The translations under genes were made by a program, and so were the position numbers. 52,762 nucleotides of DNA, from the NCBI RefSeq assembly GCF_030695525.1, contig NZ_JAUYSS010000037.1, positions 1-52,762 on the forward strand, written 5' to 3'. The notes beneath the pieces were generated by a model, which searched no databases, had not been told where the DNA came from, and saw only the letters and a list, made by a program, of their open reading frames with translations. This document shows, in pieces, positions 26,425-34,773 of the stretch (the stretch's first letter is position 1; every line of letters begins with the position of its first letter). The DNA is from Daejeonella sp. (GTDB lineage Bacteria > Bacteroidota > Bacteroidia > Sphingobacteriales > Sphingobacteriaceae).

Positions 26425-26977
26425 ACACATAAACAACAGCAATCAAACCTTTTCCATGTCCGTAATAATCAATTCCAGAAGAATACAAATAGTCCTGCTC
26501 AAATCTCACAATTCCTGCTCTAACTGGGTTCTGATGTAAATATATCATCCTCGAAAGCAATATTTCTGGTGTTGAACACTCAACCGGATGATTATCCTGT
26601 TGCCAAAATTGAAAGATTTCATTTCTCTTATTCCACTCACCTGCCTTTTTAAAAATCCATAGCATCCATTTTTTTCTGCTTTCTTGTGGATTATCCCTGA
26701 TCGCTTTAACAATTGCAAAGGAGCTGTACTTTTTAAAATCCCTGATCACGTCAGAAAGTCGGGTAATACCATTTGTAGATACAATTAAATGAATGTGATT
26801 ACTCATGATACACCATGAATGAATATTCAGGCCTTTTTTCTCCTGACAAAATTTTAAACTGTCTACTAAAATATCTGCATAAATTTTTCTACTAAAAACA
26901 TCTACCCATTCTACAACTGAACAAGTAATGAAGTGAACAGCATATTGATCCCTGATCTGAAACCCTCTATCTGACAT
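26423..26977 (-). CDS. REP-associated tyrosine transposase (RAYT, IS200/Y1 family)
   Basis: The 184-aa protein belongs to the single-strand DNA Y1 transposases. It has the HUH metal motif in MSNHIHLIV, an upstream FITCSVVEW strand, and the candidate catalytic tyrosine in DFKKYSSFAIVKAI; the later YLHQNPVRAGIV segment is typical of the REP-associated branch. Such proteins bind and cut REP palindromes and are usually single-copy residents, not classical insertion sequences. The gene is flanked by REP hairpins: element 1 overlaps its stop, and a TCCCGTA/TACGGGA hairpin lies just upstream of its start. The frame is intact, so it may be active. Confidence 0.9.
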   Translation of the reverse strand: MSDRGFQIRDQYAVHFITCSVVEWVDVFSRKIYADILVDSLKFCQEKKGLNIHSWCIMSNHIHLIVSTNGITRLSDVIRDFKKYSSFAIVKAIRDNPQESRKKWMLWIFKKAGEWNKRNEIFQFWQQDNHPVECSTPEILLSRMIYLHQNPVRAGIVRFEQDYLYSSGIDYYGHGKGLIAVVYV

Positions 26978-27003
26978 AATAAGTGAATTTATACCCGAGT
27001 CTG

Positions 27004-27019
27004 TCCCGTATGTACGGGA
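27004..27019. repeat. Palindrome upstream of the RAYT gene
   Basis: TCCCGTA and TACGGGA pair around TG, 27 bp upstream of the transposase start codon. It may be a binding or cleavage site of the enzyme. Confidence 0.6.
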
Positions 27020-27152
27020 TATTTTATTCTCAATACTGAATATACCCTGGAATATTTATTGTGGGAATTATACTTAGTGAACGGTATTTGCAGAGGATAA
27101 ACGGTATTTTATTCTAACAACAAGTCGAAAGCTATTTTTCTTGTAACCCCTG

Positions 27153-27183
27153 TCCTTAGAGCGAAGCGTAGCGTATCTAAGGA
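27153..27183. repeat. REP element 2
   Basis: TCCTTAGA at 27153 pairs with TCTAAGGA at 27176, with a GC-rich centre containing GCGAAGCGTAGCG. It resembles the TCCGTAGAG hairpins nearby in size and in its central GCG-rich loop. Confidence 0.65.
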
Positions 27184-27197
27184 TTTGTGAATAAATT

Positions 27198-27258
27198 GGA
27201 GTCTTTGACTCCAACAAAATATAATTCTTCAGCGCGGCGAGTCGAAAGACTCTTTTTT
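27198..27258. repeat. Two short hairpins, the second terminator-like
   Basis: GGAGTC-TTT-GACTCC lies at 27198-27212. GAGTC-GAAA-GACTC lies at 27239-27252 and is followed by six T on the plus strand, the form of a weak terminator. Both resemble the GAGGAGTCT half of REP element 1. Confidence 0.55.
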
Positions 27259-27266
27259 ATTGTACA

Positions 27267-27338
27267 TCCGTAGAGACGCTGCGCTGAACTCTACGGACAG
27301 CGGGTAATACGGACAGCGGGTAATACCTGTCCGTAGAG
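27267..27338. repeat. REP element 3 with a 16-bp tandem duplication
   Basis: TCCGTAGAG at 27267 pairs with CTCTACGGA at 27289. It is followed by two head-to-tail copies of GGACAGCGGGTAATAC (27295-27310 and 27311-27326) and then a lone half-site TCCGTAGAG at 27330-27338. Confidence 0.8.
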
Positions 27339-27350
27339 ACTCCAACTATC

Positions 27351-27453
27351 GGGCTAAAGCCCCATGTAAATTTCATCACATTTTGCTCAATGTTGGGCTG
27401 AAGCCCGCCCGGATGAACTCCATTCGGACTGGCCCGAAAACGAGCAAAATCTT
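27351..27453. repeat. Pair of GGGCTNAAGCCC hairpins inside a larger inverted repeat
   Basis: GGGCTAAAGCCC (27351-27362) and GGGCTGAAGCCC (27395-27406) are two short palindromes. TTTTGCTC at about 27381 and GAGCAAAA at about 27442 form an outer inverted repeat around the second. The rest of the 655-bp gap (26978-27632) shows no gene that I can support. Confidence 0.6.
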
Positions 27454-27632
27454 AGCCCCAGCTAAAGTTGGAGCCTATTGAATAAGCTTGCTAGTGTGCT
27501 GTCATAAACTGTACAAGAGCAATTTACTGTTGTACTAAAAAATCGATTTTTGTAATCGCTGGTAACTCCACGGACAGAAGGGAGGGGTTTTTTGTTGCGA
27601 ATTATTAACTATTAAGTTTTTAACTTTAAGTA

Positions 27633-28436
27633 ATGACACCAGCCGAATATAACCTCCTAATAGGACTGCTAAGTGCTGTAGTACTTGTTCTGCCATTTAC
27701 AGGTAAAGTTTATGATGGTAGAAGGAGAATCATAAACAGAATTCAGGTTAAGGGGTGGATCATTATTATTTGCTTTTTTTCAGCATTGTTAGTTACCTAT
27801 CTCAAAGATGTTGATGCTGAATTGGAAGAGAATAGAAAAGAATTACTTATTCAACAGGGACAAGCAAAATCTGATTCCATTGTTAAATCAGGTCGTTTAG
27901 AAGTAATTAAGGAACTAGCTAAGTATAATCTTGGACTTGAAAATAAACAGAATACTGTTATTAAGCTGATCAGAGATTCAGCAAAGAGGATAGTAAATAT
28001 CAATTCAAGTGTATTACCATCCCTTTCTATTAATAAAATAACTCTTGAAAAGGTAAGTTATCCTGATCATCTATATCAAATCGAATTGATTTGTACCAAC
28101 AACAATGCGTATAAGATTAATTTAAAATTATCTACAATTTCAGAGGGCAGTAACGGTTACGTTTATAATAAACGCGTTCCATTTTATTCAAGTGGAGGGA
28201 GTTTGAATTCGGGAGCAATAGCAACTTCAGGCGTTCACGTTGAAATTAAAGATAAAACTTCCACAAAGATTCATTTCCTAATTGAGGGTACATATAGAAA
28301 TCTCGAAGGGAAAGTTATTCCCGTATTAGAGCTACTTTACTACGATCTAACATTAAATAAAGGTATGATGCTTCTTCCAGAACCGGAACATTCCCATCTA
28401 TTGAAAATCTTTAGAGACTTGGCTGCAAAATTCTAA
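27633..28436 (+). CDS. Unrecognised membrane-anchored protein
   Basis: I do not recognise this 267-aa protein. It has two hydrophobic helices (about residues 7-23 and 38-56), separated by a basic loop (GRRRIINR), then a helical, probably coiled-coil stretch (about 58-125) and a soluble C-terminal domain (about 130-260) rich in beta-strand with SGGSLNSGAIATSGVHVEI. The arrangement suggests a domain held at the inner membrane. It stands alone between REP-rich sequence on the left and REP element 4 on the right, converging on the FtsX-type permease gene. An accessory gene carried in a variable spot is possible; its function is unknown. Confidence 0.6.
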   Translation: MTPAEYNLLIGLLSAVVLVLPFTGKVYDGRRRIINRIQVKGWIIIICFFSALLVTYLKDVDAELEENRKELLIQQGQAKSDSIVKSGRLEVIKELAKYNLGLENKQNTVIKLIRDSAKRIVNINSSVLPSLSINKITLEKVSYPDHLYQIELICTNNNAYKINLKLSTISEGSNGYVYNKRVPFYSSGGSLNSGAIATSGVHVEIKDKTSTKIHFLIEGTYRNLEGKVIPVLELLYYDLTLNKGMMLLPEPEHSHLLKIFRDLAAKF

Positions 28437-28475
28437 ATCTCCATTTTGAATTGGCCCTTCTACCTGTCCTACCTG

Positions 28476-28537
28476 TCCGTAGAGTTTAGCACAGCGCCTC
28501 TACGGATTGTCAAATATTGAGGAGTCTTCAGACTCCT
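28476..28537. repeat. REP element 4 (two hairpins)
   Basis: TCCGTAGAG (28476) pairs with CTCTACGGA (28498), followed by the linker and GGAGTCTTCAGACTCC (28521-28536). It is nearly identical to element 1 about 2.1 kb away, in the same orientation. Confidence 0.85.
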
Positions 28538-28580
28538 GGCACACTTACCAAAGGAATACATACCAGAGGAATACAAATAT

Positions 28581-29810
28581 TTATAGATCCTCCCTCAGAT
28601 CAACCGTATTTTTTACACTTAAACGTGAAGAAATCCCCGAAGCAATTACTGAAACAGTCAATACCGTACAAAAGACAAGAATAAAGTCTGTTAATTTAAT
28701 CCCTACAGGATAATGATCAATAATCAGGTTAGCTCCTGACATTGCAATGAATCCGAACTTTTGTTGTAAAAGAATGAAGGCCAGTCCGGCAGCCATACCA
28801 ATAAAACAACCCAGCATAGAGATCATCATACCTTCAATAAAAAAGATCCCCCTGATCAATTGCCTGTTTGCCCCAAGGCTGCTCAGGATGGCTATGTCCT
28901 TACGCTTATCAATTACAAGCATGGTTAAGGAGCCGATAATATTAAAGATCGCAATGATCAGCACAAAGGTGAGTATCAAAAAAATTGCCCATTTTTCTGA
29001 ATTCAGGATCTTATACAACAATTCATTCTGCTGACTGCGGTCCTTGACAATGAATTTCTCTCCCAGCAGGTTATTTATTTCTTCATGAAGTTCGTCAATA
29101 GCTGTACCGGGTACCGTGTTGATCTCAATAAAAGAGATCAATTTATCCTCAGAAAGCAGGGTACGGGCAAACTGAATCGGAACTATCACCATGTTATCGA
29201 ACTCCTGCTGTACTGTAAAAACCCCTGCAGGATAAATAGAACGAACATTAAATTCATCAGCCGGATTGATGGAATTTGAAGCGCCTTTTTTAGGGGAATA
29301 AATATCCAGTGTTTGAAACTCGTTATTGAGATTTACCGATAAAGAATTTTGAATACCTGAACCGATTACCGCCATGTCCTTTCCCAAATGATGGAGTGTA
29401 AAACTACCGCTGGAAATAACCGAATCGAGGCCGGTTCTGTTTTTCAAAAAGCCTTCGCTAACTCCTTTTATGAGTGCAATCGACTGACTATCCCCATACC
29501 TGACTAATGCCTTTTCTTCCAAAACTTCTGTATAGTTAAGGACCCTTTTGTCATTTTTCAGATTTATAAGCTGGCTGTATGATGGGTCAAAAGTTTTTCC
29601 TTCGGCAGGCTCTATTCTAAGTTCAGGGCTAAAGGTATTGTACATGGAGAGTACAATATTTTCAAAACCATTGAAAACCGAAAGAATGATAATCAATGCT
29701 GCACTTCCGACAAATACCCCAAGCATTGAGATTCCCGAAATGAAGTTAATGGCATTAACAGATTTCTTCGAGAACAAATACCTTTTGGCGATATAGTAAG
29801 ATGTGTTCAC
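28581..29810 (-). CDS. FtsX-family ABC transporter permease (LolC/LolE-like)
   Basis: The protein begins SYYIAKRYLFSKKSVNAINFIS, shown here by its first residues, and has four membrane helices: one near residues 20-45, then three in the C-terminal third (about 270-400, FLILTFVLIIAIFNIIGSL, MISMLGCFIGMAAGLAFILL, FILVFCTVLTVSVIASGI). A large extracytoplasmic MacB-like domain lies between. Such proteins extract lipoproteins from the inner membrane or drive related processes with a separate ATPase, which is not encoded nearby. The start is GTG (29810). It follows the MBL gene by 17 bp on the same strand. Confidence 0.85.
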   Translation of the reverse strand: MNTSYYIAKRYLFSKKSVNAINFISGISMLGVFVGSAALIIILSVFNGFENIVLSMYNTFSPELRIEPAEGKTFDPSYSQLINLKNDKRVLNYTEVLEEKALVRYGDSQSIALIKGVSEGFLKNRTGLDSVISSGSFTLHHLGKDMAVIGSGIQNSLSVNLNNEFQTLDIYSPKKGASNSINPADEFNVRSIYPAGVFTVQQEFDNMVIVPIQFARTLLSEDKLISFIEINTVPGTAIDELHEEINNLLGEKFIVKDRSQQNELLYKILNSEKWAIFLILTFVLIIAIFNIIGSLTMLVIDKRKDIAILSSLGANRQLIRGIFFIEGMMISMLGCFIGMAAGLAFILLQQKFGFIAMSGANLIIDHYPVGIKLTDFILVFCTVLTVSVIASGISSRLSVKNTVDLREDL

Positions 29811-29827
29811 CCTCTTTATTATTCAGG

Positions 29828-30466
29828 TCAGCTTAAAAAAGGATTGAATTGCTTTTCAAAACCTATACTTGTGGCAGGTCCATGCCCGGGATAAACCCTG
29901 GTTTCATCTGGCAGGATGAACAATTTTTCACGTATATTCCTGATCAATTGGTCATAATTGCCACCGGGCAGATCCGTACGCCCAATACTGCGGTAGAACA
30001 AAACATCACCGCCAATTAAAAAATTTTCTTCCTTGTTAAAAAAACAGAGATGAGCTGGTGAATGACCGGGTGAAAAAATCAGTTCCAGCTCAGATTCCCC
30101 AAATTTTACTATTCCGCTTTCAGACAGATAGACCTGGGGTAAAGGGGAAACTTCATAACGGATTCCCATTTGGGGAGCATAGGAAACTATTGAATTTAGT
30201 ACCATTTCCTCTCCCTTGTGAAATTGGGGAAACAAGCCATAAGTATCATAAATGAACTTATTCCCGAGGACATGATCGATATGGCAATGGGTATTCAGCA
30301 ATAAAACCGGTTTCAGGTTATTTTCAGCGATGTACTTCAGAAATGCATTCTGTTCTTCACCACTATACATACCTGGATCAATGATTACACATTCCAGTGT
30401 ATCATCATGAAGGATATATGTATTTTCCTGGTAAGGGTTAAAGGCAAAGGATTTAATCTGGATCAT
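29828..30466 (-). CDS. Metallo-beta-lactamase-fold hydrolase, glyoxalase-II-like
   Basis: The zinc motif THCHIDHVLGNKF (HxHxDH) is complete, with the further ligands in FSPGHSPAHLCF, GGDVLFYRSIGRTDLPGG and YPGHGPATSIGFEK. This is the short glyoxalase-II-like (YcbL type) group of about 210 aa that hydrolyses thioesters such as S-lactoylglutathione analogues. The true substrate is unknown. It lies between the M20 peptidase (54 bp) and the FtsX-type permease (17 bp) in a presumed operon. Confidence 0.87.
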   Translation of the reverse strand: MIQIKSFAFNPYQENTYILHDDTLECVIIDPGMYSGEEQNAFLKYIAENNLKPVLLLNTHCHIDHVLGNKFIYDTYGLFPQFHKGEEMVLNSIVSYAPQMGIRYEVSPLPQVYLSESGIVKFGESELELIFSPGHSPAHLCFFNKEENFLIGGDVLFYRSIGRTDLPGGNYDQLIRNIREKLFILPDETRVYPGHGPATSIGFEKQFNPFLS

Positions 30467-30520
30467 AATTACAAAAGTACCAAATTCCTTCCGTTTAATG
30501 CTGAAAGTAGCGCTTATGGA

Positions 30521-31822
30521 TTAATTGAGTGTCGGGTTTTGACGGCTTAATCTATAAATCATCAGTGCTGCCCGCTGTATAAGTAAAGGGAACTCTTTCA
30601 GATTGATTAATTCACCCGGTTTATGGGCACCGCTTCCGGAAGCCCCCATTCCATCAAGGCTGTCTACATATTTCGCAATATCTGAAATATCACCCGCTCC
30701 GCGTGCGCCTGGATCTCCCGCATTTGTAGCGCCAATACCCATATCCTGAGTAATACGGTCGAGATATTTAACAAGATTATAGTTTCCTTCAGTAGGCTCC
30801 ATTGCAGGTAATCCATCAGTAAATGAAATGCTGGCAGAAGTTCCATTAAGATTTTGAGAAACAATGGTCCTCATCCTTTCTCTGGCATTATCCCGCTGAG
30901 CTTCTGAAATAAAACGAAGATCCCCCGCTACAAAAGCTGCCGGAGGGATAATATTGGTTTTACCAATAGCTTCCATTCTTGCATTTGCAGGATCGAGTCG
31001 AATCTCTGAACCACCACTGATCAAACCAGGATTGAAAGTCAGATATTTCTCATCCTTCAACTGAATTCTGAACTCATTAATGATGCGTGCAGCCTCATAA
31101 ATAGCTCCATAACCTGCATTTTCACTGAATATACCTGCTGAATGACCCGTTTTTGCTGTCACATTCAATGTCCAGCCACCTATACCTCTTCTGGCTACTG
31201 CAACAGTATTTAATCCCTGTGCACCTTCGAAGCCCAAAGCAATATCTGTTGTTTTTGCACGCTCAATGAAATCTTTTCTTGCCACCTCATGCGGAGAACC
31301 CGAGCTTTCCTCATCTCCGGTGAAATAAGCAATAATCTGGGTGTTTTTTAAAAGGCCAAGTTCATGTAATGCTTTCAGAGCAGATATCATGACTACGTTA
31401 CCACCTTTCATATCATTCACTCCCTGACCGGTTGCAGTAGAATCGTTCAGTTTCTGGTAGGGACTGAATTCCATATCCAACTCAAATACGGTATCCAGAT
31501 GACCGATCAGAAAAAGACGTTTACCCTGATTGCCCTTACGGCTGGCTACCAGATGACCGGCACGACGTAATGAATCGGGCAAATCAACCCATTCTGTAGT
31601 GAAGCCAAGCTTATCAAACTCCCGGCGGTAAACCGCACCAACTTTTCTTACTCCTTCCACATTCAGTGTTCCGCTATTGATATTGACTGATTCAATCAGT
31701 AATTCTTCAGCTTCACCATAATGGGCTTTTAGATAATCAATTATCTTCTTTTCCTCAGAGTTTAGCTGAGCTGAGGCACTTTGTGCGATGATTAGCAGGA
31801 GAAACAGATAAAACGCTTTCAT
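30521..31822 (-). CDS. Exported M20-family metallopeptidase (carboxypeptidase G2-like)
   Basis: A signal peptide (about residues 1-18, ending ASAQL) precedes a two-domain M20 enzyme. Di-zinc ligands are visible in LIGHLDTVFE (His), GVNDMKGGN (bridging Asp) and FTGDEESSGS (catalytic and metal Glu), with GFEGAQG, and a C-terminal GASGSGAHKPGE histidine. The dimerisation/lid domain contains RRGIGGWTLNVTAKTGHSA. It hydrolyses peptides or acyl-amino acids, releasing C-terminal residues, in the periplasm. It is the first gene of a minus-strand run with the MBL and permease genes. Confidence 0.87.
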   Translation of the reverse strand: MKAFYLFLLLIIAQSASAQLNSEEKKIIDYLKAHYGEAEELLIESVNINSGTLNVEGVRKVGAVYRREFDKLGFTTEWVDLPDSLRRAGHLVASRKGNQGKRLFLIGHLDTVFELDMEFSPYQKLNDSTATGQGVNDMKGGNVVMISALKALHELGLLKNTQIIAYFTGDEESSGSPHEVARKDFIERAKTTDIALGFEGAQGLNTVAVARRGIGGWTLNVTAKTGHSAGIFSENAGYGAIYEAARIINEFRIQLKDEKYLTFNPGLISGGSEIRLDPANARMEAIGKTNIIPPAAFVAGDLRFISEAQRDNARERMRTIVSQNLNGTSASISFTDGLPAMEPTEGNYNLVKYLDRITQDMGIGATNAGDPGARGAGDISDIAKYVDSLDGMGASGSGAHKPGELINLKEFPLLIQRAALMIYRLSRQNPTLN

Positions 31823-31989
31823 GGATTTTCAATTTGTTGGTAAAAGCCAAACAGCTAAGATAATTGTTGGATTGAATCTTTCACATCCTTTGGATGTATT
31901 TTGTACGGAAACAATAATAATGATGCTATAATAGTAGTAGATTACAGGGTAAAGTGTTGAAAGGCGATATTGGCATTGCTAAAAAAATC

Positions 31990-32445
31990 TTAACCTGAGT
32001 CGATATAATAAGGGTAAAAAATACGGTTATAATTGGTCTGATGAGAATCTGAAGACTTTACAATTGATTTTTGGAAACCAATGCTTGTGGGTTTTAGGCT
32101 GGTTTAGCCCTTTCCTCCGGAGTATTTCCGGCAAGAAATCACGTTCTATTTCAAATTACGAATAGCCGGAAGATACCTCCTTCGGCAAGGTTTATTTTAC
32201 CCGGAGCTGTATTTCATCGGGAAGGACAGCCCGGCAAAAGGACCATTTGCCATTTGAAATAAACCCGGGTGGCAGCTGTAGATTTTTGCCGGGCAGATTT
32301 TTATATTATAAAGGAATTTATAGGCAAAAACTACGGCAGAACACGGGACTGCTGGAACCGAAGAATCACAGACCTTGCTTTCTAAAACAAAAGAAAATAA
32401 TCAACCTAAGTAGTCATGCAAGATTTTATATTGATCTCAGGTTAA
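31990..32445. repeat. 456-bp element with inverted ends, possibly a non-autonomous mobile element
   Basis: The element starts TTAACCTGAG and ends CTCAGGTTAA. The similarity of the two ends continues inwards (TCGATATAA against ATCAATATAA) and outwards (an A-run on each side). Its centre (about 32100-32340) is clearly richer in G and C than the surroundings and holds several CCGG-type short stems such as CCCGGCAAAAGG and TTTTGCCGGG. No protein gene is convincing; a 72-codon open frame at 32247-32465 has no recognisable features. The remaining gap sequence (31823-31989) shows nothing. Confidence 0.5.
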
Positions 32446-32469
32446 CTTATTTTCTAAAAAAATAGCTGT

Positions 32470-33051
32470 TCAGTTTTTCCATTTAAAGGTTTTGATCATC
32501 TGGTCTATATCCTTTTTAACAAAATCCAAAACCGGCTGTATTGAATCGAGCCTTGGTTGTTCATTAAAATAAAGGGCTCCCCTAAGATAGTTTTTAGTAC
32601 TGTCTGTCAGAAAAAATTGAACAGAAGATGCCGTATTTCCATCAATGGAATAATAAATCCCATAAACCTTTTCTTTGGGATAGGAGATTATTCCCTCATC
32701 TATTGCGGTAGCCTTAACAGTATGTTTAAATGCAAATGTCCTTGCATCTTCAGTAAGCTGATTTAACTCTGCTGCAGAGGAGATTGGCTGATAACTTAAA
32801 TGGATTCGACCATTGAATTGCGGATAATTAATATTCAGCCAGCATGGTTGAGAATTCCTGCTACTATCCTGCTGGACTTGTGCATATTCCGGAAAATCAA
32901 AGGTATAGGGGCAGTCGCCTGTGTAAGTCTGGTATTTATTTTCAGGGAATTCAATTCTGAAATAGCCCCGTGGTTTTGGAGAGTATTCGGTGCCACAAGA
33001 AATAAAAAGGAAAGCGCACAAAAGTAAATGATATGGAAAGCCTGCTTTCAT
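32470..33051 (-). CDS. gldD: Gliding-motility lipoprotein GldD
   Basis: The protein is a lipoprotein with a short signal ending FLFISC. The conserved PKPRGYFRIEFPENKY segment after the cysteine, CPYTFDFPEYA and the C-terminal QPVLDFVKKDIDQMIKTFKW identify GldD. In Flavobacterium johnsoniae GldD is needed for gliding and is linked to the type IX secretion/gliding machinery; its molecular role is not known. The ATG at 33051 overlaps the aroE stop by one base (TGATG), which favours this start over the ATG four codons earlier. Translational coupling with aroE follows. Confidence 0.88.
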   Translation of the reverse strand: MKAGFPYHLLLCAFLFISCGTEYSPKPRGYFRIEFPENKYQTYTGDCPYTFDFPEYAQVQQDSSRNSQPCWLNINYPQFNGRIHLSYQPISSAAELNQLTEDARTFAFKHTVKATAIDEGIISYPKEKVYGIYYSIDGNTASSVQFFLTDSTKNYLRGALYFNEQPRLDSIQPVLDFVKKDIDQMIKTFKWKN

Positions 33052-33830
33052 CAGCGATTCCATATTTCCCAGGATTTTTCTGCCTGCAAATGCAGCATTT
33101 CCATCCCATTCTTAATGGCAGCGCCTTTCGCTTTCCCCCGTTTAAGAAACTCCGTTTCTGCAGGATTATACACCAGGTCATATAAAAGGTGTTTATTGCC
33201 CAGTAATTCATAAGGAATATCCGGACATTCCTTAATATTTGGAGCGGTACCAAGAGGAGTTGTATTGATGATCAATAAATACTCATTCAGAATATCTGCA
33301 GTCAATTTTTTATAACTTAACTGCTTGCGAATGTTTCTTCTTGAAACAAATCGATAAGAGATTCCTAATTTACCAAGAACATAGCCAACGGCCCTCGAGG
33401 CACCCCCGGTTCCAAGTACCAAAGCCTTTTGATGATGCTTTTTTATCAGGGGCTTCAAAGATTCTTCAAAAGCATAGGCATCGGTATTATAGCCCTCCAG
33501 CCTGACATTCAATGAAGAAAGCTCTCCGCTGAAAAATGCTTCCACAGGCTGATGATTTACAATTTTTATACAGTTTACTGCATCAATCTCTTTTGCAGCC
33601 GGGTCTATCTTATCCAGATAATACATAACTCCGATCTTATGAGGCACTGTCACATTTAGTCCGCACAAGTCAGGAATGCTTTTAATCAGATCAGGAAGAT
33701 CGCTTAGATTTGGAAGTGGGTATAATTCATACTGATGGTTATCAAGCCCTTCATTCAAAAATTTTTCGGTAAAATATTTTTTTGAGAAAGAATGTGTCAG
33801 CGGATAACCTATCAGGCCGTATTTTTTCAT
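33051..33830 (-). CDS. aroE: Shikimate dehydrogenase
   Basis: AroE reduces 3-dehydroshikimate to shikimate with NADPH. The substrate motif GYPLTHSFSKKYF opens the protein, NVTVPHK carries the catalytic lysine, YNTDAYAFEESL the aspartate, and GTGGASRAVGYVLG and VSRR bind NADP. The length of 259 aa is normal for Bacteroidota. It is coupled to gldD downstream and lies 48 bp after the phosphosulfolactate synthase gene, with a hairpin in that gap. Confidence 0.93.
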   Translation of the reverse strand: MKKYGLIGYPLTHSFSKKYFTEKFLNEGLDNHQYELYPLPNLSDLPDLIKSIPDLCGLNVTVPHKIGVMYYLDKIDPAAKEIDAVNCIKIVNHQPVEAFFSGELSSLNVRLEGYNTDAYAFEESLKPLIKKHHQKALVLGTGGASRAVGYVLGKLGISYRFVSRRNIRKQLSYKKLTADILNEYLLIINTTPLGTAPNIKECPDIPYELLGNKHLLYDLVYNPAETEFLKRGKAKGAAIKNGMEMLHLQAEKSWEIWNR

Positions 33831-33849
33831 ACTAAAAAAATTGATAGCT

Positions 33850-33878
33850 GGCTTTATGAGGTAAAAAAATACCTCAGC
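33850..33878 (-). terminator. Hairpin between comA and aroE, weak terminator or attenuator
   Basis: TGAGGTA and TACCTCA pair around an A/T loop, extended by GGC/GCC on either side. The minus strand lacks an immediate T tract, so partial termination or mRNA processing is more likely than a full stop. Confidence 0.4.
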
Positions 33879-34649
33879 CTATTTTGTTTCCATATTCAGA
33901 AAATGATCGAAAGTATCACTTCTCAATCCCAAACGTAATGTTTCGACCGGAATAACATCAGCAGGTGCAATATTCCCAAGATTGATATTGGTTCCAATCA
34001 ATTTTATGAACCAAACCTGTTGAGCCTTTTGTGGTGCTTCCCAGATGATTGTTTCAGCAGGAATCTGAGTTAAAATTTCATCTACAAGACCCTGTCTTAC
34101 TTCCCCTGAATCACGATACAAACCAACATTTCCACTTTCCCGTGCCTCAGCAATCACCTTCCATGCTCCAGCCTCAATCTCGGCTTTCATCAGGCTGATC
34201 CACTTATAAGGGGCAAAGATTTTTGCTGCATCCTTTGAGCCAACTTCAGAGATAACAGTAACTTGTTCACTAAGCTTTCTGATATACTCACATTTTTCTT
34301 CGTGATCTATGGTAATTGATCCATCAGAAACTTCCGCAAACTTCATATCGTATTTATCAAGTATCCGGCGATAATCATCAAATTGATTTCTTATTATAAA
34401 TGCCTCAAAGAGAGTCCCGCCAAAGTAAACCGGGATATTAGCATCTCTGTAAATTTGTAATTTATTTTCGAGATTGGGTGTTACATAAGATGTGGCCCAG
34501 CCTAATTTTACTATATCAGTATGTGGTCCTGCAACTTCCAGGAAATCTTCTATCTGACGTACACTTAGTCCCTTATCCATAACCATAGTCAGGCCATTCT
34601 GACGCGGTTTTTGTGTACGCTCAGGGATATTCTTTAGAGTATAATTCAT
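33879..34649 (-). CDS. comA: Phosphosulfolactate synthase (ComA family)
   Basis: ComA adds sulfite to phosphoenolpyruvate to give (R)-phosphosulfolactate. The TIM-barrel sequence matches the family along its length: GLTMVMDKGLSV, DIVKLGWATSYV, IPVYFGGTLFEAF, FAEVSDGSITI, VISEVGSKDA, IWEAPQKAQQVWFI and NLGNIAP. In methanogens the product leads to coenzyme M; in Bacteroidota there is no coenzyme M, and a role in sulfolactate or cysteate supply for sulfonolipids has been considered. The position beside gldD is suggestive because sulfonolipids were linked to gliding in Cytophaga-like bacteria. Family is secure, pathway is inference. Confidence 0.88.
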   Translation of the reverse strand: MNYTLKNIPERTQKPRQNGLTMVMDKGLSVRQIEDFLEVAGPHTDIVKLGWATSYVTPNLENKLQIYRDANIPVYFGGTLFEAFIIRNQFDDYRRILDKYDMKFAEVSDGSITIDHEEKCEYIRKLSEQVTVISEVGSKDAAKIFAPYKWISLMKAEIEAGAWKVIAEARESGNVGLYRDSGEVRQGLVDEILTQIPAETIIWEAPQKAQQVWFIKLIGTNINLGNIAPADVIPVETLRLGLRSDTFDHFLNMETK

Positions 34650-34773
34650 CTGTTATTATAATTGATTTTTGAATGCCTTTCAATGTAATCCATTTTTAAA
34701 TTCAGGCTATTCACTCAGATGCAAATCTCCAAAAAAAAATCAAAACCTAAAGGCTAATATTTTATTCGCTTAT

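Noticed and set aside
32247-32465. 72-codon open frame between gldD and the M20 gene
   Set aside because: It lies within the element with inverted ends, ends at its border, and shows no domain, signal peptide or ribosome-binding site.
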